DNA of 64,000 nt, taken from the NCBI RefSeq assembly GCF_019800665.1, contig NZ_JAHVKO010000005.1, positions 372,001 to 436,000 on the forward strand. Reading direction: 5' to 3'. Each line of letters opens with the position of its first letter. Positions within the stretch are counted from its first letter, which is position 1. This stretch comes from Microbulbifer agarilyticus (GTDB taxonomy: Bacteria; Pseudomonadota; Gammaproteobacteria; Pseudomonadales; Cellvibrionaceae). Below, piece after piece: positions 18,287 to 27,445 of this stretch. The translations under genes and the position numbers were made by a program. A model generated the notes under the pieces. The model worked only from the letters and a program-made list of their open reading frames with translations. It had not been told where the DNA came from and did no database searches.

Positions 18287-18886
18287 TTAGCTGAATACGG
18301 GGGCGGCCACGAAGCTCCAGAAGAGCACAGTCCCGACCATAACCACCACGACCATCACCAGACACACGGTAACCACCGCACTGGCGAACAGAAAGCCGCG
18401 CTCCTCGGAAACGTTCATTACGATGGGGATACCCACATAAAGCAGGTAAACGGCATATGCCACGGCCAGAGTTGCCACCAGGATATCAAGCCACAGGATC
18501 GGGTAGAGACCTGCTGCACCGGCGATGAAGATAGGTGTAGCGGTAAATCCGGCGACCACGATTCCTTTCATAGGATGCGTCTTGGCACCGTAGGTTTTCG
18601 CCATCCAGTGAATAAAATAGCCGACGGCAACCACCGCCAGAATCATGGTGACATAGAACACGGCCACCAAGGAAAGCGCACTATTGTTGGTGAGCGTGCG
18701 GACCTCTCCGCTGCCGCCAATGTTCCAACCAATTTCGGTCGTACCGAAGTACCAGCACAACGCCGGTACCAGCGCCAGGATAATGACGTAAGGAATCTGG
18801 CGGTTGACCCCTTTTTCGGATAAACCGGCAATTTCCTGCCACTGCCTGCGCGGTTGTACCATCAGGCCGTAGAGATGATTCAGCAT
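18287..18886 (-). CDS. Yip1-family multi-pass inner membrane protein
   Basis: 200 residues from the ATG at 18886 (MLNHLYGLMVQPRRQW), chosen because GAGGAG lies seven bases upstream; ATG 18892 would sit on top of that site. The cytoplasmic N-terminus carries the P-x-x-x-W segment common in bacterial Yip1 (PF04893) proteins, followed by five membrane helices at about 30-50, 70-92, 105-125, 132-152 and 168-192. Bacterial Yip1 proteins have no settled role. It has its own transcription unit. Confidence 0.75.
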   Translation of the reverse strand: MLNHLYGLMVQPRRQWQEIAGLSEKGVNRQIPYVIILALVPALCWYFGTTEIGWNIGGSGEVRTLTNNSALSLVAVFYVTMILAVVAVGYFIHWMAKTYGAKTHPMKGIVVAGFTATPIFIAGAAGLYPILWLDILVATLAVAYAVYLLYVGIPIVMNVSEERGFLFASAVVTVCLVMVVVVMVGTVLFWSFVAAPVFS

Positions 18887-19324
18887 TCCCATTCTCCTCA
18901 CTCACGAGGAACCACACGGCTTTTGGCCGCAGGGGAGAGCCTTTCAGGGAGTCACAGACGCAATTCGACTCCTGTGTCTCAATTTGATCTGGATACTACT
19001 TGTCAAAGTGAGGGATACCGCCAAAGGCTTTTCCCAAAAAGTTCCAGTTTCTTATTTTGTCACCGGCAGTTAGCACGCAGCCATTCGTACCGGCGTATTT
19101 CGCAGCGCCTGTTTCTCTCAGGCACGTTGTTGTTGTAACACCTCCGTCATGCAAGTCAACGGACGCTCTGTATTTCGCGCAAATAAAAATGCGGTCGTTC
19201 CCCATGGAAACAACCGCATCCTGAATAGTGCTACCGAAACACTCGAACCCCGGCTTTCGGCGGCAGTTCACTCAGCAACGTAAAGGCACACGCCGAGCGA
19301 ATTACCCGAAAGAGCCCAAAGACG
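18887..19324. other. Gene-free spacer holding the ilvE terminator
   Basis: 438 bases between ilvE and the Yip1 gene (both minus). Apart from the terminator at 19184-19216 and the unseen Yip1 promoter, nothing recognisable is present. Confidence 0.4.
19184..19216 (-). terminator. Rho-independent terminator of ilvE
   Basis: Read on the minus strand: ATGCGGT-GTT arm, 8-base loop, AAC-ACCGCAT arm with one mismatch, followed by TTTTTATTT. It is about 110 bases beyond the ilvE stop. Confidence 0.7.
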
Positions 19325-20389
19325 TCACAAGCTGGCCATTTGCACCATTTGCATCCAACCGAAACGATCCTCGACACGTCCCTCCTGAATATCCAGCAGT
19401 GCAGCGCGTAATTCCGCGGCAACCGGACCGGGAGCGCTGGCCAGGCGGTAACGGTTTTCGCTATCACCAAGTTCGCTGATGGGGCTCACAATGGCGGCGG
19501 TGCCGCACGCGAATGCCTCGCTGCAGGTGCCGGAGGCAACCAGCGCGAGCAAGTCGTCAATATCGATTTCCCGCTCATGGACTTCGATACCCAGGTCCCG
19601 TGCCAGCGTCAGCATCGAGTCCCGGGTCACCCCTTCCAGGATGGAACCATTGAGTGCCGGCGTATGCAGGGCGCCGTCCATCACCGCGAAGAAGTTCATG
19701 CCCGACAGTTCGTCTACCGTGCGACGATTGCCCGGGTTCAACCACAGGGACTGGTCGTAGCCACGCTCCTTGAGGCGCGCAATGCTCAACAGTGATGCCG
19801 CGTAATTACCGCCCACCTTGGCGTCGCCGGTACCACCTACCGCCGCGCGGCTGTCTTCCCGCTCGACCCACAGGCGCATATTGCCGGCGTGGTACGCCTC
19901 GGAAGGACTGGCGATGACATAAAACTCGTACGCCTTGCTGGCAGTCACCGAGAGGTCTGGCTGGGTTCCGATCAAAAAGGGACGAATATAAAGAGATTCG
20001 CCAGTACCCACGGGGATGAGTGTTGCGCAGTAGGACACTACCGTGCGCACCGCATCCATAAACAGATCTTCCGGCACCGGTGGCATGCACAAGCGGCGCG
20101 CAGAATGGACCATACGCTCGGCGTTGCGCTCCGGCCGGAACAGGCCAATCTCACTGCCACAGCGATAGGCTTTCATACCTTCGAAACAGGTTTGCGCGTA
20201 GTGCAGGACCTTGGCGGCCGGGTCCAGGGCCAGCGGTCCGTAGGGGACCAGCTCACCATCACTCCAGCGGCCATCCTGATACCGGGCGCGAAACATAACT
20301 GGCGCCATCACGGTACCGAATCCCAATCGTTCAGGGACCTCATACCCGCGCAGGCTGGCAATGGCTTCTGGTTGTATTTTTATGCTCAC
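19325..20389 (-). CDS. ilvE: Branched-chain amino acid aminotransferase
   Basis: 354 residues, fold-type IV PLP enzyme of the longer (BCAT2/eukaryote-like) class. The PLP lysine is in GTGDAKVGGNYAAS (near residue 196), and the substrate-binding YAQTCFEGMKAYR (about 64-76) and SGTCSEAFACGTAAIVSPI (about 288-306) motifs are intact. It transfers the amino group between glutamate and 2-oxo acids in the last step of Ile, Leu and Val synthesis and the first step of their breakdown, in the cytoplasm. It is a single-gene unit, with no ilv neighbours and its own terminator. Confidence 0.94.
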   Translation of the reverse strand: MSIKIQPEAIASLRGYEVPERLGFGTVMAPVMFRARYQDGRWSDGELVPYGPLALDPAAKVLHYAQTCFEGMKAYRCGSEIGLFRPERNAERMVHSARRLCMPPVPEDLFMDAVRTVVSYCATLIPVGTGESLYIRPFLIGTQPDLSVTASKAYEFYVIASPSEAYHAGNMRLWVEREDSRAAVGGTGDAKVGGNYAASLLSIARLKERGYDQSLWLNPGNRRTVDELSGMNFFAVMDGALHTPALNGSILEGVTRDSMLTLARDLGIEVHEREIDIDDLLALVASGTCSEAFACGTAAIVSPISELGDSENRYRLASAPGPVAAELRAALLDIQEGRVEDRFGWMQMVQMASL

Positions 20390-21233
20390 AAAGCTCTCCC
20401 ACTGTTTCTGGTGCGGTCAATCCTGCGAATTATGGCTGCAACAGGGGTAGTTTCCAAACCCCTAGACCAACAAGCAGCCAAATCAAGCAACAAAAAGAAC
20501 AAAAAAAGACACTTTTTAGGATAACCCACACCCAAATAGATAAAAACTCCGCCAGAGACGAAATCGCCAGCCGTACTGACATCTGCATCGGCCTGACGAC
20601 ACCCTAGACCACCTCAGGCAGGCAACGACACGCTTTGTCATCCGCCTCCACCGCACGGGCGAATTATTGGCACTGAGATAGTTCCATGCTCCTTCGCTCA
20701 CAGTCGCAGGCTGCCAGACTGTTTGAGTCAAAATTTACATGCGGTTGCGTAAATCATCCGATGCCGGCGCGAGATAAAACCTGTCTCGATAATTACCGCC
20801 AAAATCGACATCCGGAATTTAGGCACCGACGTACGAATGCCAGTTCGCGCCGTGTCCAACACGCGTCGATCTGTGTGGCAAAGCCGAGTGGCGCGCCTGC
20901 CTACGCGAGGAGGCAAAGCACGAAATATCCTTGGCTATACTGAAAACACATGGACGGTAATCGCCATACACAAGGAAAACCACCGCCAACAATTGGCAAA
21001 AGATTTTCCGGCGAAACCAAAGTCCAGCGTCGATATCGACAACACACCGGGAAACCGGCAGGAAAGAACACGAACCACACTTCAGGGAGAGAAGTTCCGC
21101 GCGGAGTCGTCGGCGGCAGAAAATTGCATGACTGCCAACGATGGAAGTAGCCACGTGGATATCGAGCTTGTCGAATTTTGTGTTGCACAAAATTCTTCGA
21201 GTCAGGCAAACATGTAATGGAAGTGGTTCAATC
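20390..21233. promoter_or_regulatory. Long gene-free spacer before the VWA/ExbB-like gene cluster
   Basis: 844 bases between divergent ilvE and the first gene of the plus-strand cluster. Several medium open frames occur on both strands here, but they have no start signals and no family features. It must hold the ilvE promoter and probably the main promoter of the cluster. I find no convincing operator; a long untranslated leader or a small RNA is possible but unsupported. Confidence 0.4.
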
Positions 21234-22529
21234 GTGACACAGACAGATACCAGCAACGCTATTGCTATCGGCTTGATGTTTACAGCCTCAGCTCTGCTGT
21301 GTGGCTCTGTTGCGGCGGAAGAAAACTCCGCTCTCGACAATGCCAAGGCTCCACCTACGGCGTATATAGAGGCAGCGTCAAAACCACTGGAGAAACCCAA
21401 GCGACGACTTCGCCGCTCAGTGGCCATCGACGAGTACCGCCAGCGCATAGAAGACATGGAAGCCGAGCACGGTGCCTATGGCGCGGGCATTGACGAACAA
21501 TTAATGGGATTGGGCCATGCCCTGCAACGACACGGCGCGCATGAAGAAGCTATCTCACAGTTTCGTCGCGCAATGCTGATTAACCGTGTCAACGAAGGGC
21601 TCTACTCGCTCAACCAGGTTCCGATGATCGAACGCATCATCGAAAGCCAGGTCGCCCTGAACGAATGGGAAGGTGCTAACGACAACCACCAATATTTGTT
21701 CTGGCTTCACGCAAAAAACTATGGGGAAAAAGATCCACGGATGCTCCCCATCATCAATCAACTGAGCAGCTGGCACCTGCAAGCGTACATTGATGAAAAA
21801 GGTGCAACCATGTTCGAGCACCTGATCAATGCAACGAATCTGTATGCGTTGGCAGTGGATATTATTTCGAACAATTTCGGCGCGAATGATTTGCGACTGG
21901 TCGAGGCCCTACGTGGTTTGAAAGCATCGAACTACTACCTGGCGACCTATTCCGGTGAGCCGCAGGAAGCCATCGTAATCAACACCGGGTTCGCCGGTGG
22001 CAACATGTCGAATGAGCGCCGCGCGCAGCTGGATCACTATCGCATGAATAGTTTCAGCTCCGGAAAAACTGCGATCACCAAGATCATGGATGTGTACCAG
22101 AAAAACCCGGCCTCGCCACCGGCGGCTTCCGCCAAGGCCAAGGTGGAACTGGGAGACTGGTACATGCTGTTCAACAAGTGGCACTCGGCACGCAAAACCT
22201 ACGGCGAGGCCTACCACGCACTCTGGGATAACGGTGCGACCAATCAGGAAATTGACGAGATCTTCGGGCGCCCGGCGGCACTACCCAGCCTGCCCCTGCT
22301 CGATGAAGATCGCGAGGCGCTGGCGAATGCCTATGTGACCGTATCCTACGATGTCACCGCTTTTGGCAAGGCGCGCAACATCCGCATTCTCAGCGCGCAA
22401 CCGGAAGACAAGGTAAGTATCCGCTCTCGGGTACGCAATGTACTGAAACGCGCGAAATTCCGCCCCCGTTTTGAAGATGGTGAACCGGTGGAAACGAAAG
22501 GCATCGTTCAACGATTCGTTTTTGACTAA
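21234..22529 (+). CDS. Exported TPR protein with TonB-C-like end (cluster gene 1)
   Basis: 431 residues from the GTG at 21234, with GGAAG ten bases upstream. This start puts a proper signal peptide (IGLMFTASALLCGSVAA) at the front; the longer frame from 21141 would bury it. The middle (about 60-330) is helical with TPR-like pairs (HGAHEEAISQFRRAMLINR, WHSARKTYGEAYHALW). The last 75 residues (VTVSYDVTAFGKARNIRIL ... VLKRAKFRPRFEDGEPVE) have the strand pattern of a TonB C-terminal domain, which in TonB touches outer-membrane partners. A periplasmic location is likely. It is first in the thirteen-gene cluster. Confidence 0.7.
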   Translation: MTQTDTSNAIAIGLMFTASALLCGSVAAEENSALDNAKAPPTAYIEAASKPLEKPKRRLRRSVAIDEYRQRIEDMEAEHGAYGAGIDEQLMGLGHALQRHGAHEEAISQFRRAMLINRVNEGLYSLNQVPMIERIIESQVALNEWEGANDNHQYLFWLHAKNYGEKDPRMLPIINQLSSWHLQAYIDEKGATMFEHLINATNLYALAVDIISNNFGANDLRLVEALRGLKASNYYLATYSGEPQEAIVINTGFAGGNMSNERRAQLDHYRMNSFSSGKTAITKIMDVYQKNPASPPAASAKAKVELGDWYMLFNKWHSARKTYGEAYHALWDNGATNQEIDEIFGRPAALPSLPLLDEDREALANAYVTVSYDVTAFGKARNIRILSAQPEDKVSIRSRVRNVLKRAKFRPRFEDGEPVETKGIVQRFVFD

Positions 22530-22718
22530 GTCCTCTGTCGGCGAATTTATCGGAACAGGATTAAACAGGGGCCAAAGGTACGTAAGGAAACAAACCGTGT
22601 TCGACTGATGTATCGAGGTAAGTGAAAGCCGCACAAAACAGGCAGGGAAAAAGTGGCATGAAATCAAGCCCGGCCCTTAAACCTAGTGTTGCCGACACTG
22701 TCGAACAGACAAGGAACA

Positions 22719-22750
22719 CGCGGGTCGCAGCGCGATCGCTGCGGCCCGTG
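22719..22750 (+). promoter_or_regulatory. GC-rich hairpin just before the poly-serine lipoprotein gene
   Basis: Stem of 12 pairs, CGGGTCGCAGCG (22721-22732) with CGCTGCGGCCCG (22737-22748), one G-T pair, CGAT tetraloop, extended by two more pairs. It ends about 20 bases before the ATG and 12 before AGGAG, without a T-run. It may be an RNA processing or stability element inside the operon. Confidence 0.55.
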
Positions 22751-22769
22751 AACGCATCAGGAGAAAGCA

Positions 22770-24134
22770 ATGACTTTAAGGACGCTCGCCCGTCGTTTCG
22801 ACGCCTCCAACAGTGGCATGCACAGCCACAATTGGAAAACCCTCGCCTCGGTACTGGTCCTCGCCGCGGTGATCAGTGGCTGTAAAAATCAGCAAACACA
22901 GCAACAGCCTCCGGCACAGCCACAACAGCCATCCAGTTCGAGCCCATCGAGCCCCTCACAGTCTCAGTCGCAATCCCAATCGCAGTCGTCGAGCTCATCG
23001 AGTAGCCGCTCGCAATCCAGCCCGTCCACGGCCAGCAGCATGCCTTCGCCGAGTTCGCCGAGCAGCAGCCGCAGCCCGAGCGTGTCGACCTCCAGCAGCC
23101 AGGCGCAGCCAAATACTTCATTCCCCAGTATTGAGTCCGGGGATCGCTCCAGTGAGCAAGCGTCTAGCGCCTCTGATCAGGGTGAGGAATCCAAGCGTCG
23201 CTCCAGCGCGCAAAGCAGCAGCGACGCAGACCCAACCGCCAGCCGCAGCCCCTCCTCGCCGGTGTACAGCGATTCTGACCAGCGCCCGGAAGAATCTCGT
23301 ATGCCACCGGACCCCTCTTCCAATAGCGAGGGAGAGCCGCCGGATGAGATCGACTTTTCCGAAGAGCAAAACACGGCCAGCAGCTCGTCCAGCAGCAGTT
23401 CCTCAAGTTCTTCGTCCAGTTCATCCAGCAGCTCATCAAGCAGCAGTGCGTCTAGCAGTAGCTCACAGGCCAGCGCCAGTGCCTCCGGCGCACCAAGCAG
23501 TGCTTCCAGCAGTTCTCCCAGTAGCGCCGCCAGCGGGGCCCCGGCTTCGGCACAGGGTGGCCAGAGCGGTGGACAAAGCAGCGCACAGCAGTCCAGTGCA
23601 TCCGCCAGCGCGGGAGGCCCCGCCGGTGGCAGCAGCGCGCCCAATGAAGCGCCAATGAGCAGTGCCGAACGCGTCGCCGAGCTCGAAGGACAGTTCGAAT
23701 CCACCATGGCCAGTTACGACGGCATGATCCTGCGCGAGCGTGATTACGTGCGCAACCGCCCGGCGTCCGAGCAGGAAGAGGAGGCCATGGAGGACGAGGT
23801 TCCGGCCGGTGAATCCCTCGAGGACTTGATCCAGTCCGCCGAAGCAGAGTTACCGGCACCGCCCCCACCCGGCGGTCAGGGTGAAGGCGGCTCTGGCCCC
23901 GAACAAAGTAATTCCAGTGGTCAGGCGACCGGCCCAGGTCTTCCTACCAAAGGACGCATGGGTGAATTCGATCACGGCGGCAGCCCTGCGGTGGTGCCAG
24001 AAGATATTCCGACCGGAGACGATGACGACGTTGTCGCGCGCCAGATTCGCGAAGCCGCCACCCGCGAAACAGACCCGGAGTTGCGTGAACGACTCTGGGA
24101 AGAGTATCGGAAATACAAAAAATCACAGAAATAA
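22770..24134 (+). CDS. Poly-serine low-complexity lipoprotein (cluster gene 2)
   Basis: 454 residues. AGGAG precedes the ATG. A lipoprotein signal ends at Cys38 (LAAVISGC). Residues 45-290 are low complexity, rich in Ser, Gln, Pro and Ala, including an unbroken run of 23 serines at 204-226. A folded-looking C-terminal part (about 295-454) is acidic and helical: SSAERVAELEGQFESTMASY, then a Gly/Pro linker, then DPELRERLWEEYRKYKKS. It probably tethers the acidic domain to a membrane with a flexible Ser arm reaching through the cell wall layer. No family recognised. The serine run uses all six serine codons, so it is not a simple DNA repeat. Confidence 0.75.
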   Translation: MTLRTLARRFDASNSGMHSHNWKTLASVLVLAAVISGCKNQQTQQQPPAQPQQPSSSSPSSPSQSQSQSQSQSSSSSSSRSQSSPSTASSMPSPSSPSSSRSPSVSTSSSQAQPNTSFPSIESGDRSSEQASSASDQGEESKRRSSAQSSSDADPTASRSPSSPVYSDSDQRPEESRMPPDPSSNSEGEPPDEIDFSEEQNTASSSSSSSSSSSSSSSSSSSSSSSASSSSSQASASASGAPSSASSSSPSSAASGAPASAQGGQSGGQSSAQQSSASASAGGPAGGSSAPNEAPMSSAERVAELEGQFESTMASYDGMILRERDYVRNRPASEQEEEAMEDEVPAGESLEDLIQSAEAELPAPPPPGGQGEGGSGPEQSNSSGQATGPGLPTKGRMGEFDHGGSPAVVPEDIPTGDDDDVVARQIREAATRETDPELRERLWEEYRKYKKSQK

Positions 24135-24195
24135 CAACGAGCATTCATCAGGGACACTTGAAAGAGTTCGGAGAAACTAGGGAGAGAGTAACGTC

Positions 24196-25392
24196 ATGTT
24201 TTTCTCGTATTTACGCAGCACCGTATGCAGCCTGGCGTTCGGTCTTTTGACCATCACCGGCTGCACAACCACCGAAGTACGTACCACCGCCTATACACCG
24301 CTGACGGTTGAAGATCAGGCGATTGCAGAAAACCGCCTGTTGGACGTGGGTATCGTTCAATTTGACGCAGGGCTTGATCGCGAGGATGAACCGGAAGAAG
24401 ACGAGCTGGTGTTTCCGGAACTTCGCCGCGCGGAGTCCCGTTATATTGCGGTGACCCTTGCGGATGCGCTGCAATCCAGTCAGGGCTGGGGCGCGGTACG
24501 GGTAATTCCCAGCGAACGCACCAATATCGATGTGACCGTATCCGGCACCATTGTGCAGTCAGACGGAGAGACCCTTACCGTCGAAGTGACCGTGCGTGAT
24601 TCTCGCGGACAGCTGTGGTTTACCAAGGAGTACACCGAGCTCGCCTCCCATTACGCCTACGACCGCAAGCACCCCACTGAAGGGGATGCATTCCAGGGCA
24701 TATATAACCGCGTATCGAACGACATGCTGATGTACCGACAGGGTCTTTCGGACCAGTACATCGCCGAGCTGCGCACCATTTCGGAAATTAAATTTGCCCA
24801 GAGTTTCTCACCCAGCGCATTCCAGCGTTATCTGGTTCAGGACCAGAACGGCATGTACCAGCTGACCTCGCTACCAGCAGACAACGATCCCATGCTGCAA
24901 CGCGTGCGCCAGATTCGTGAACGGGATTATCTGTTTGTGGACACGCTTCAGGGTTACTACGGGACCTTTGTAAAAACCATGAAGGCGCCCTACCAGGAGT
25001 GGCGCGCCATGAGTTTTGAAGAAGTGAAACAAATGCGCGAACTCAAGCGCAAAGCGCGTAACAACACCATCATGGGTGTGGCCGCAATCGTTGGTGGTAT
25101 TGCCGCTGCTGGCGCGGGCGGCGGCGCGGCAAGCCAGGCGGGTAACGTCGCCGTTGCCGGCGGTGGCTATCTGGTAAAGAGCGGCTTTGATCGACGCTCC
25201 GAAGCCAAGATGCATATCGAAGCACTCCAGGAGCTTGGTGATTCCATGGAGGCAGAAGTGGAGCCGCAAATCGTAGAACTGGAAGATCGCACCGTTACCC
25301 TGTCTGGTTCGGTGGAAAACCAGTATCAACAATGGCGCGAACTCCTCAGAGAAATCTATCAGGCAGAAACCGGTGGCCTGCAGGACATTTGA
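24196..25392 (+). CDS. Uncharacterised lipoprotein with CsgG/TolB-like front (cluster gene 3)
   Basis: 398 residues. A lipoprotein signal ends at Cys23 (GLLTITGC). The segment about 45-160 (LLDVGIVQFDAG, SRYIAVTLADALQSSQGWGAVRVIP, then alternating strands) resembles the fold that starts CsgG and TolB-type lipoproteins, but I do not recognise a named family. Near residue 295-330 is a Gly/Ala-rich hydrophobic stretch (GVAAIVGGIAAAGAGGGAASQ) that could insert in or pack against membrane. The end is helical and acidic. It follows the poly-Ser lipoprotein by 61 bases. Confidence 0.65.
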   Translation: MFFSYLRSTVCSLAFGLLTITGCTTTEVRTTAYTPLTVEDQAIAENRLLDVGIVQFDAGLDREDEPEEDELVFPELRRAESRYIAVTLADALQSSQGWGAVRVIPSERTNIDVTVSGTIVQSDGETLTVEVTVRDSRGQLWFTKEYTELASHYAYDRKHPTEGDAFQGIYNRVSNDMLMYRQGLSDQYIAELRTISEIKFAQSFSPSAFQRYLVQDQNGMYQLTSLPADNDPMLQRVRQIRERDYLFVDTLQGYYGTFVKTMKAPYQEWRAMSFEEVKQMRELKRKARNNTIMGVAAIVGGIAAAGAGGGAASQAGNVAVAGGGYLVKSGFDRRSEAKMHIEALQELGDSMEAEVEPQIVELEDRTVTLSGSVENQYQQWRELLREIYQAETGGLQDI

Positions 25393-25398
25393 CTGTGT

Positions 25399-25440
25399 TT
25401 CCGCGGGTGCCCATCTCTGCCGGGCGCCCGCAACGCGGAA
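25399..25440 (+). promoter_or_regulatory. Intergenic hairpin between cluster genes 3 and 4
   Basis: Outer arms TTCCGCG (25399-25405) and CGCGGAA (25434-25440), inner arms GGTGCCC and GGGCGCC with one wobble pair, and a small bulge on the right. It lies 7 bases after the stop codon and has no T-run. Confidence 0.5.
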
Positions 25441-25515
25441 CCGTACAGAGTGCGGCAGTGAGTTCATCATCGCCGCCAATCAATAGACAATAACAGCGAG
25501 CACAGCGGAATACAC

Positions 25516-27096
25516 ATGCAACACCGCGATTCCAATTCAGAAGATCCATCCTACATCCAGCCCGCAGAGTTTTCCTTCGGTGGCGAGGAAGACGGCAATG
25601 CCCCCCAAGGTAGTGCAGGCTCGACGGACAAAACGAACCCGCAACGCAACCTGCGAAAAAATACCGGGAAATTGATTCCACTGCTCGTTGGCGGCGGCAT
25701 GCTGACCGGTTTGGTGGCTGTATTCTGGTTGCTGCCGCAGATGGTCGACACACCCGAGCCGCCGGTAATTACGGCGACCAGTCAGGCCCCCACTGCCGCC
25801 ACAGCTGCCCAGCCCAAGATTGAAGAATCGCCCTTCACCGAAGCGGAGATCATGCAGCAACGGCGGGATGTTCAGCAGGTGCTGCAAGAAATTCTCCAGT
25901 TACAGGAAGAGCTGCTTGAGCGACGGGTGGAGACCTGGGCGGCGGAGGACTACTTCGCCGCACGCACCCTTGCAGAGGAAGCAGATGGGATCTACCGCCA
26001 GCGCAAATTCATGCAGGCCTTGCAGCAATATCGCCAGGCATTGTCGGCGATGCAGCTACTGCGTGACAGTATTCCTGCGCGTATCGAGCAACACCTGGCG
26101 GAGGGCAATAGCGCACTGGACATTGGCGACGACAAGGCCGCACACACCGCATTTGATCTGGCACTCACCATTTCCGAAGGGCACCCGCGCGGGGAAAAAG
26201 GCAAGGCCCGCGCAGACCTCTTGCCCGAAGTGTGGTCACACTTCACCAGCGGTAAGGAAGCGTTTGAAACACTGAAGCTGGATCTCGCAAAAACCGAACT
26301 TGAAAAAGCGCTGGCACTCGATGCCGAGACGGCACCCGCCAAAGCCCTGCTGCCGGAAGTTAAGGCCGCTATTCTCGAGCGCGATTACAGCGAAGCAATG
26401 TCGGCAGGTTACGCTGCGATTGATCGCAATGAATTTGAGAAAGCCAAAACGCTTTTTTCCAAAGCCAAGAAATTGAAGCCACAGGCGACAGATCCGGACG
26501 CCGGCCTGCAACAAGCAGCAAATGGTATCGCCCAGGCCAAAATTGATCGCCTCTTTGCCAGCGCCAGAAAAAATGAACAAGCGGAGCAGTGGCACAAAGC
26601 TACAGCAAAATACACAAAACTGATTGAGTCTGACGCTAGTCTGGTGGAAGCCATAACCGGCAAAGCACGGGCCAGCGCACGGGCAGAACTCGACGATCAG
26701 CTGCAGGAATTGCTGGGCGACCCGTTGAGCCTGAGTCAGGCGAAGCGCAACCAGTATGCGCGCAAGGTCCTTGCCGATGCACGCGGATTGAATGCAGGCG
26801 GCACCCGTATCAGCGGGCAGATTGAATCCCTGGAAACCGCACTGACCCGAGCGCTGATTCCTATTACCGTGGTGTTACAGTCAGACGCCAGCACCCAGGT
26901 CACCATTTACCACGTAGGCAAGCTCGGCAACTTCTCGCAACGGGAAATCGCGTTGAAACCGGGCCGCTACACCGCGGTGGGCACCCGCCAGGGTTATCGC
27001 GATGTGCGCCAGGAATTCGTTGTTGACCCCAAGTCCGACTCACCGGTTGTCACCATTCAGTGCGCAGAGAAAATTAACAGCGCCAATAATTCCTGA
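25516..27096 (+). CDS. Membrane-anchored coiled-coil/TPR protein with PEGA-like end (cluster gene 4)
   Basis: 526 residues. A cytoplasmic N-terminus of about 52 residues, one membrane helix (about 54-75, IPLLVGGGMLTGLVAVFWLL) and a long periplasmic part. Residues 110-420 are mostly helical, with repeated Ala/Lys/Glu helices that look like TPR pairs (AEGNSALDIGDDKAAHTAFDLAL and KAMSAGYAAIDRNEFEKAKTLFSKAKKLK-type units). The last 75 residues (VVLQSDASTQVTIYHVGKLG, REIALKPGRYTAVGTRQGYRDVRQEF) have the short strand-turn pattern of PEGA domains. The same topology (inside, one helix, PEGA outside) is repeated in the next gene, which suggests that the two proteins work side by side. Confidence 0.7.
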   Translation: MQHRDSNSEDPSYIQPAEFSFGGEEDGNAPQGSAGSTDKTNPQRNLRKNTGKLIPLLVGGGMLTGLVAVFWLLPQMVDTPEPPVITATSQAPTAATAAQPKIEESPFTEAEIMQQRRDVQQVLQEILQLQEELLERRVETWAAEDYFAARTLAEEADGIYRQRKFMQALQQYRQALSAMQLLRDSIPARIEQHLAEGNSALDIGDDKAAHTAFDLALTISEGHPRGEKGKARADLLPEVWSHFTSGKEAFETLKLDLAKTELEKALALDAETAPAKALLPEVKAAILERDYSEAMSAGYAAIDRNEFEKAKTLFSKAKKLKPQATDPDAGLQQAANGIAQAKIDRLFASARKNEQAEQWHKATAKYTKLIESDASLVEAITGKARASARAELDDQLQELLGDPLSLSQAKRNQYARKVLADARGLNAGGTRISGQIESLETALTRALIPITVVLQSDASTQVTIYHVGKLGNFSQREIALKPGRYTAVGTRQGYRDVRQEFVVDPKSDSPVVTIQCAEKINSANNS

Positions 27097-27445
27097 ATCG
27101 GGAAACCCTGCCCCGGCGAACAGATCAAAAAGTACAAGATTTTTCACGTTGTACACGCTGTTCGCTGGCATCACCACCTCAGAAAATCTGACCCACTGGA
27201 CGCGTAATTTTTAGTTATTTTGACGAAGCCATCAGTGGACGAAATTGTCGTCTCAGTATCGCCAAAACAAGTAAAGCTACGCCAATCATCCTGCGATTCA
27301 GGCCGCACAGACGAGAGCAGACTAAGCTGAAATGCGCGGCTTTGTGTCTCTTGCCCAGAGGTGTCTCCGCCGAAACTGCATGCGGATAAAAATGCGACAG
27401 CCGCGACGGAAAAATCAATAAGTACGCAGTAACAGGGAATCATAA
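27097..27445 (+). other. Spacer in the cluster with a nested stem-loop
   Basis: 349 bases with no credible gene. Near its start, arms GCGAACAG (27116-27123) and CTGTTCGC (27158-27165) enclose a second pair, GTACAA (27132-27137) and TTGTAC (27149-27154). No T-run follows. A promoter for the following gene could be here, but I see no clear boxes. Confidence 0.45.

Noticed and set aside
20837-21217. 126-codon frame in the long spacer
   Set aside because: Its start has no ribosome binding site, it has no recognisable features and another frame of similar length lies on the opposite strand.
23380-23460. Possible CRISPR or microsatellite at the serine tract
   Set aside because: The DNA units differ from codon to codon and there are no spacers.
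22876-23658. Arg/Pro-rich frame overlapping the poly-serine lipoprotein
   Set aside because: It is a shifted reading of the serine codons; the lipoprotein frame has a ribosome binding site and signal peptide.
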